Assembly (NCBI RefSeq): GCF_900103005.1
Contig: NZ_FMWL01000021.1
Coordinates: forward strand, 2,951-48,292
Reading direction: 5' to 3'
DNA from: Acidaminobacter hydrogenoformans DSM 2784
GTDB lineage: Bacteria; Bacillota; Clostridia; Peptostreptococcales; Acidaminobacteraceae
DNA: 45,342 nucleotides
The notes under the pieces: model-generated
What the model saw: the letters and a program-made list of their open reading frames with translations, nothing else
Database searches by the model: none
Told to the model about the DNA's origin: nothing
In this document: piece after piece, positions 41,061-45,342 of the stretch
How the letters are laid out: every line of letters starts with the position of its first letter
Position numbering within the stretch: the first letter of the stretch is position 1
Translations under genes and position numbers: made by a program

Positions 41061-41222
41061 CCCGTGTCAGCGCGCCTGATGGAAGCCGGGTTGCTTCCGT
41101 CAGACAGTGTCATACTTGTTCAGCATGACCCCAGCGAGGGACGCTTCGGCGGTGTTCCCTTTCCGGACAAACAAACTTGACTGAATGTCCATACTAATGT
41201 TCACCGCGGCCTCTGACACGGG
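41061..41222 (-). promoter_or_regulatory. Lysine riboswitch (L box)
   Basis: On the minus strand the closing P1 stem CCCGTGTCAG/CTGACACGGG (41222-41213/41070-41061) is perfect. Inside are the conserved L-box elements: GAGGccGCGgtgaacattAGTA, GGAAAGGG, ACCGCCGAAG, CTGGGG and TGTCTGACGGAAGC. Ligand binding favours the downstream terminator, so lysine represses lysA-lysC. An open frame that could be drawn on the opposite strand here is a shadow. Confidence 0.93.
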
Positions 41223-41252
41223 CTATCTGTTTAATCGATTGAAATTTTCATA

Positions 41253-41282
41253 ATTATACAATGTTACTTTATCCTTTGTAAA
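41253..41282 (-). promoter_or_regulatory. Promoter of the lysine riboswitch transcript
   Basis: Minus-strand TTTACA (41282-41277) and TATAAT (41258-41253) are 18 nt apart, about 30 nt before the riboswitch. Confidence 0.75.
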
Positions 41283-41355
41283 GGTAATATGCCAAATAAA
41301 TTGCAAAATTTGGAGATGTTTTTCACAAACTTCATTTGAAACTTGGCATTTTGAG

Positions 41356-41383
41356 TTCACAAGTGCGGAAAAATTGATATAAT
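41356..41383 (+). promoter_or_regulatory. Promoter for the gene at 41419
   Basis: TTCACA (41356-41361) and an extended -10 TGATATAAT (TATAAT 41378-41383) are 16 nt apart. The expected start is about 30 nt before the start codon. Confidence 0.7.
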
Positions 41384-41418
41384 GATAGTCAAGACTGCAG
41401 CTTTGAGGAGTGAGACAA

Positions 41419-41946
41419 ATGGTACAATCCATCAAAATTAATCTCGAAATGATCGAGAGTATGATCTATTATTGGAAAGCTACAACAGAGCGACAAAAGG
41501 TCGGTGAACCATTCATTTTCTCTATGGTGGACAATCCGCTCATGAGCCCTCTGTATGGTGAAGACTTTACGAAGGAAGGCGCAAGGAAAGTGCTCAGTGC
41601 TATTTCCAACCGTGAAATATTCAAGTCAGAGACCAAAGCAGAAGGGCGCTTCTGGAACAATCAGATGTGGATGATGGAGGATCTTGGTGTCATGGAAGCT
41701 ATGACGTCGCCTCTAAAAACATTGAATCTTGACCATCTTGTACCAGCGCTGGAGACGGATCAAGACATTAAGCAGCTTGAAGTCGTCTTTTTGCCGGGAC
41801 ATATTGATACAGCCTATAAATCTGGACATCGTCTGTTCGTCAATTTTTTCAAAATCACAGGTGTCATAGAGGGAAGTGGCTTTCAAATTGAGGGCTTGCC
41901 AATAAAGGATTTCCTTTTCGTAAAGCTTAAGGAAATGCTTCAATAA
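41419..41946 (+). CDS. Conserved protein of unknown function (TDE2712-like)
   Basis: A 175-residue soluble protein. The N-terminal half ([20 protein letters not shown], then [32 protein letters not shown]) resembles proteins annotated as the TDE2712 family; I recognise this from memory and with moderate certainty. The C-terminal half contains [23 protein letters not shown]. The function is unknown. ATG 41419 has GAGGAG 8 nt upstream. It may be cotranscribed with the parvulin 41 nt later. Confidence 0.8.
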   Translation: MVQSIKINLEMIESMIYYWKATTERQKVGEPFIFSMVDNPLMSPLYGEDFTKEGARKVLSAISNREIFKSETKAEGRFWNNQMWMMEDLGVMEAMTSPLKTLNLDHLVPALETDQDIKQLEVVFLPGHIDTAYKSGHRLFVNFFKITGVIEGSGFQIEGLPIKDFLFVKLKEMLQ

Positions 41947-41987
41947 TAGTTTGCGCCACAAATTCATCTATAGAAAAGGAGATCAAA

Positions 41988-42728
41988 ATGCAAAATCAAG
42001 TACTCGCAGTTGTCGCAGGTCGTGAAATCACCCGTCAGGACGTAGAGGACCTCAAAGCTCAGATTGGGCCTCAAGCCGCTAATTTTCAAGGCCCGGAGGG
42101 TGAAGCCAAACTACTGGACGAGCTGATTCATCAAGAGCTGTTTTATGCAGAGGCGTTGGATCAAAAAATGGACCAGTCTCAGGAATATCTGGAAGAGGTA
42201 GAGCGTGAAAAGGCAAATCTGCTGAAGCGCTTCGCTATCAAAAATCTTTTGGATGCCGTTCAAGTGAGTGATGAGGAGCTTCAGGCGTTTTACACAGAGA
42301 ATCCCAAAGCGTTTGAAACTGAAGGCGGAGTGCGTGCGCGTCACATTCTCGTACCAGCTCTCGAAACTGCTGAAGAAATTGCAGCATCCATTAAAGCGGG
42401 TCAAGACTTTGGTGAAGCGGCTAAAGCGCACTCCATGTGTCCATCCAAAGAGCAAGGCGGCGACCTTGGAAAATTTGGAAAGGGCCAAATGGTTCCAGAG
42501 TTTGAAGAGGCAGCGTTTTCCCTTGCTATTGGCGAGCTGAGCCAACCGGTTCAAACACAGTTTGGCTATCACCTCATTGAGGTGACGGAGAAGGATGAGG
42601 TTGGCAGGATGTCCTTTGAAGAAGTCAGAGATGACCTTCACAGGGAGCTTGTCATGAGAAAGCAATCCAGTGTCTATATGAACCATGTCAATTCACTGAA
42701 GGATGCATATTCAATCGAGAGAAAATAG
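41988..42728 (+). CDS. Peptidylprolyl isomerase, PpiC/parvulin type
   Basis: A 246-residue protein with an N-terminal SurA-like helical region (about 1-110) and a parvulin domain (about 112-205): [47 protein letters not shown] and [11 protein letters not shown]. There is no signal peptide, unlike PrsA, so it acts in the cytoplasm as a foldase or chaperone. AAAGGAG lies before ATG 41988. A long perfect hairpin starts one base after its stop codon. Confidence 0.9.
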   Translation: MQNQVLAVVAGREITRQDVEDLKAQIGPQAANFQGPEGEAKLLDELIHQELFYAEALDQKMDQSQEYLEEVEREKANLLKRFAIKNLLDAVQVSDEELQAFYTENPKAFETEGGVRARHILVPALETAEEIAASIKAGQDFGEAAKAHSMCPSKEQGGDLGKFGKGQMVPEFEEAAFSLAIGELSQPVQTQFGYHLIEVTEKDEVGRMSFEEVRDDLHRELVMRKQSSVYMNHVNSLKDAYSIERK

Positions 42729-42771
42729 GACATTTGAGAACCCCTGTTGACAACAGGGGTTCTCAAATGTC
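42729..42771 (+). repeat. Perfect 20-bp inverted repeat after the parvulin gene
   Basis: The arms 42729-42748 and 42752-42771 pair perfectly with a 3-nt loop. No T run follows (CTGGAAGTC), so it is not a standard intrinsic terminator; it may stabilise the mRNA 3' end. Confidence 0.7.
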
Positions 42772-42861
42772 TGGAAGTCGGCAAAGTCGTTTGCAGGCGG
42801 TGGATGGGTTGGGTGTTGTGAGACCATCGGCAGCTGTTTTTTAGAAGTCCGGGAGGCTATT

Positions 42862-43830
42862 ATGTCGGAGAAAAACATTAAAAACTTTGAGGTTGGAGAG
42901 GAAATTCAAGGGTTTTTCCTGATCCGGAGTCTGAACCTGAAGACCTCAACAAACAACAAAAAGTATTTGGATTTTACCATTGCGGACAGCACTGGGGAGC
43001 TCAACTCGAAATTTTGGGACTTGCCGGACGACCTCGTGGGGCAGTTTAAAGCCGGGGATGTCGTGAAGCTTCGGGGAACGGTGACGAGCTGGCAGAATTC
43101 TCTGCAGATGAAGGTGACCAAGATGCGCCTGAGTGAGCCGAATGACAACGTGCGGGTGGAGACGCTGGTTCAGAGCGCGCCGGAAGACAGCACGGCTATG
43201 ATGCAGGAGCTGCGGGGGTATGTTGCTGAAATTGGTATGGAAAAGCTTCGTGAGCTTGTCGAGCGGATTCTGGAGCTCTATGCCGAGAAATTTGAGATCT
43301 ATCCCGCGGCTAAAAAGCATCACCACGCCATTCGGTCGGGGCTGCTCTATCACGTCCTAAGGATGCTCAGGAGCGCCAAGGTGCTTTGCGGCATATACGG
43401 GAATCTCAACAAGGACATGCTTTACGCGGGGGTGATCCTTCATGACATTGAGAAGATCAATGAGATGGAGGCGGACGCGCTGGGGATTGTCAGCACCTAT
43501 TCCTTTGAAGGTCAGGTTCTGGGGCATATCATCATGGGTATCAAGAAAATTGATGCGGTGGCGGAGGAGATTGGACTTGACCGCGAGATTTCTCTGCTGC
43601 TGCAGCATCTAATCCTCACCCACCACTATGAGCCACAGTATGGAAGCCCTAAAAAGCCGAGTATACCTGAAGGTGAGCTGCTGCACTATCTCGATATGAT
43701 CGATGCGAGAATGTATGATATGGAGAAAGCGATCGCCGGGATTGCGCCGGGGACGTTCAGCGACGGTGTTCAATCGATTGATTACAGAAGGATTTACAAG
43801 CCGTCTTACAGCAAGGGGGAGGAAGAATAG
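42862..43830 (+). CDS. YhaM-type 3'-5' exoribonuclease
   Basis: A 322-residue protein with an N-terminal OB-fold nucleic-acid-binding domain (about 10-95, VVKLRGTVTSWQNSLQMKV) and a C-terminal HD phosphohydrolase domain (about 150-290): HHHAIRSGLLYHVLRM, the HD pair in ILHDIEKI, and HLILTHHYEPQYGSP. This matches YhaM (about 314 residues), which degrades RNA and single-stranded DNA with Mn2+ or Co2+. GGGAGG lies before ATG 42862. Confidence 0.92.
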   Translation: MSEKNIKNFEVGEEIQGFFLIRSLNLKTSTNNKKYLDFTIADSTGELNSKFWDLPDDLVGQFKAGDVVKLRGTVTSWQNSLQMKVTKMRLSEPNDNVRVETLVQSAPEDSTAMMQELRGYVAEIGMEKLRELVERILELYAEKFEIYPAAKKHHHAIRSGLLYHVLRMLRSAKVLCGIYGNLNKDMLYAGVILHDIEKINEMEADALGIVSTYSFEGQVLGHIIMGIKKIDAVAEEIGLDREISLLLQHLILTHHYEPQYGSPKKPSIPEGELLHYLDMIDARMYDMEKAIAGIAPGTFSDGVQSIDYRRIYKPSYSKGEEE

Positions 43831-43832
43831 AC

Positions 43833-44945
43833 GTGAGCGGAATAATGTCGTCTTTGGCCAGCGCTTTGAGTCTGGGATCAGTTCAAAGCTTTCATTTATG
43901 GAGCGGACTTATTGCTGTAGGCATAATCTTTGTTTTTATTGCCGGGCACAAGCTGTTTGAAAGAATATTGTTCAAGCTGCTTCGGGTTGCGGCAAAAAAA
44001 CTTGAGAGCGAAGTCTTTGATTCCATTGTGAAGGCCTTCGAAAAGCCTTTGAAATACCTCTTTGTATTTTTAGGACTTTATCTGGCGTATAAATACCTGA
44101 TGCTCCGCTACATTCCGCTTGCGGCGGCGTCCGGGTTTATGGACAAGCTCATGCGGGTGGTTGTGATTCTGACGCTGGCGACGGGGCTTTACAATCTTGA
44201 AACCGTCTATTCAAGTGTTCTGTTCAAACTGGATGACCGGCTGAATCTTGGGTCGACGGTCCTCGTTAAGCAGCTGACGGTCAAGGTGATCCGTGCGGTC
44301 ATTATGGTCTTGGCCATTGGCATGGCGGCGAGCGAATTCTTTGATGTGAATGGCTTTATTGCAGGCCTTGGCATTGCGGGACTGGCATTTGCCATGGCGG
44401 CCAAGGATACGCTGGGCAACATGATTGCCGGAATGACCCTGATCATGGACAGACCCTATGACATAGGGGAATGGGTTTCCTGCAGCGGCGTCGAGGGCGA
44501 GGTTGAGGAGCTGTCTTTCAGGAGCACGAGAATCAGAACGGCAACCAAAGAGGTCGTGGTGGTGCCCAATTCCATTATGGCGAGCAATCCCATTTCAAAC
44601 TTCACGCGGCGGGGCATCCGGCGCATTCGGTTTACCCTTGGGGTGACCTACGACGCTGGGCCGGAGGATCTCGAAAATTTGAGAGACCGGATTATGGCTT
44701 ACTTGGATACCGAGAACATGATTCTGCCTGATGGCCGGATCGTACGCTTTGATCAGTTTGGCGCCAGCAGTCTTGACGTCCTCGTCAATTGCTACGTCAA
44801 TACGAATGATCTGGCGTTATTCTTCGAAATCAGGGAGAGCGTTCAGCTTAATGTGATGAAAATCATGAAAGAGGTCGGGACGTCGCCGGCGTTTCCAAGT
44901 CTCAGTGTTTACATGGAGCCAGCGGAGGCGGCGAAGTCGTCCTAA
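43833..44945 (+). CDS. MscS family mechanosensitive ion channel
   Basis: A 370-residue membrane protein with four to five helices. The pore helix GFIAGLGIAGLAFAMAAKDTLGNMIAGM (about 170-197) is the MscS signature, followed by a cytosolic beta domain (RPYDIGEWVSCSGVEGEVEELSFRSTRIRT). It protects against osmotic shock. The start is GTG, 2 nt after the preceding stop codon, so it is probably coupled to the exonuclease gene. Confidence 0.9.
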   Translation: MSGIMSSLASALSLGSVQSFHLWSGLIAVGIIFVFIAGHKLFERILFKLLRVAAKKLESEVFDSIVKAFEKPLKYLFVFLGLYLAYKYLMLRYIPLAAASGFMDKLMRVVVILTLATGLYNLETVYSSVLFKLDDRLNLGSTVLVKQLTVKVIRAVIMVLAIGMAASEFFDVNGFIAGLGIAGLAFAMAAKDTLGNMIAGMTLIMDRPYDIGEWVSCSGVEGEVEELSFRSTRIRTATKEVVVVPNSIMASNPISNFTRRGIRRIRFTLGVTYDAGPEDLENLRDRIMAYLDTENMILPDGRIVRFDQFGASSLDVLVNCYVNTNDLALFFEIRESVQLNVMKIMKEVGTSPAFPSLSVYMEPAEAAKSS

Positions 44946-44990
44946 ACTTTATCTGCAGCGCTTAAATTTGAAAATTAATCCATACAAAAC

Positions 44991-45035
44991 GGGAGGGCAC
45001 AGGTGTCAATTGACACCTGCGCCCTCCCGTTTTTC
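44991..45035 (+). terminator. Terminator after mscS
   Basis: A 19-bp stem with one A-C mismatch (44991-45010/45011-45030) is followed by TTTTT. The insertion sequence begins 3 nt past this T run. Confidence 0.87.
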
Positions 45036-45037
45036 AG

Positions 45038-45342
45038 GCTCTAAGTCAATAGTTGGGGTGGGGATTCTTTGAATCCCTGCTCCTTTAATGTTTAGAGGGT
45101 ATTTTAGTAATCGATTGTCAACGAACGAATTATGGGCATGACAAAAAGGCCAGCAGTGTAAAACAGCCAGTTAAATCTACCTGCACATGTGAAGAATTCT
45201 GTTTCTGAATCTCATAAAGTTTCTCACGCCATAACTGATGCGTTTCAAGACTTTGATTTTATTGTTGAATCCTTCTGTACAGCCATTGGTATAGCCATAC
45301 TTGAAGGCGTTGAGGATCTCCTTGCTCCAGTTCCTGAACGCT
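45038..45342 (-). mobile_element. ISL3-family insertion sequence, partial (continues beyond the window)
   Basis: The terminal inverted repeat begins GGCTCTAAGTCAATAGTTGG (45038-45057), which matches the general ISL3 end GGCTCTTTGTCAATAGT. The transposase reads outward from the window edge towards this end. ISL3 elements make 8-bp target duplications; GTTTTTCA (45030-45037) is the candidate copy here. The other end lies outside the window. Confidence 0.8.
45177..45341 (-). CDS. ISL3-family transposase, C-terminal fragment in window
   Basis: The last 54 codons are seen before the window edge: they contain NWSKEILNAFKYGYTNGCTEGFNNKIKVLKRISYG and RNFMRFRNRILH, the C-terminal signature of the ISL3 DDE transposase. 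The gene is cut by the window edge, not visibly broken. About 140 nt separate its stop codon from the end of the element. Confidence 0.85.
   Translation of the reverse strand, partial: AFRNWSKEILNAFKYGYTNGCTEGFNNKIKVLKRISYGVRNFMRFRNRILHMCR

Noticed and set aside
40872..41180. A 102-codon open frame on the plus strand
   Set aside because: It runs antisense through the lysA leader, its attenuator and most of the lysine riboswitch, has no SD, and shows low-complexity composition unlike a protein.
14451..42832. 13-nt repeat GAGACCATCGGCA after glmM and before the YhaM gene
   Set aside because: A repeat of this length is expected several times by chance in 45 kb, and the flanks do not match.

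Overview
The window looks like a chromosomal segment of an anaerobic, amino-acid-fermenting member of the Clostridia (Bacillota). The evidence is the gene set: phosphotransbutyrylase and butyrate kinases, a four-subunit 2-oxoacid:ferredoxin oxidoreductase, cdaA-cdaR, a glmS ribozyme, a lysine riboswitch, low-GC-type promoters and many U-tract terminators. The genus cannot be fixed from sequence reading alone; an Acidaminobacter- or Fusibacter-like organism is only a guess.

Region by region: (1) 1-1113 is the end of an rRNA operon (5S) followed by eight tRNAs, with a cluster of hairpins between tRNA-Val and tRNA-Leu and two terminators at the end. (2) 1221-3297 encodes c-di-AMP synthesis (cdaA-cdaR). 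(3) 3308-11704 is a regulated catabolic module. A PAS/AAA+/Fis sigma-54 activator is followed by paired palindromic sites, a terminator and a textbook -24/-12 promoter, then buk-ptb-buk, a P-loop ATPase and four oxidoreductase subunits. The enzymes fit oxidative decarboxylation of (branched-chain) 2-oxoacids to acyl-CoA, then acyl-phosphate, then acid plus ATP. (4) 11865-16722 carries a UPF0016/GDT1-type transporter with an unusual Cys-rich tail and a leader hairpin that masks its ribosome-binding site, then glmM, the glmS ribozyme and glmS. (5) 16809-22389 has a UPF0145 gene, two UspA genes and a CstA carrier next to a LytS/LytTR two-component system. (6) 22534-30846 mixes small lipoproteins, a DMT exporter, a DUF503 gene, a ketopantoate-reductase-like gene, an unknown gene paired with a hemerythrin, and a Crp/Fnr regulator divergent from an old-yellow-enzyme/CcdA/TlpA operon. 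(7) 31204-35696 has a GNAT gene and the polyamine operon speE-speB-speA, separated by a structured candidate RNA and an operator-like palindrome. (8) 36004-38162 encodes a membrane-anchored M3 peptidase and a YCII protein. (9) 38351-41282 (minus strand) is lysA-lysC under a lysine riboswitch with a visible terminator/antiterminator. (10) 41419-44945 has a small conserved gene, a parvulin, a YhaM-type exonuclease and an MscS channel. (11) From 45038 to the window end lies one end of an ISL3-family insertion sequence.

The points I find most worth a second look are the sigma-54-controlled acyl-phosphate module inserted between the normally linked cda and glm genes, the fused Cys-rich UPF0016 protein with its masked start, the candidate small structured RNA at 32224-32390, and the 16-bp palindrome in front of speE. 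No CRISPR array or prophage was seen.
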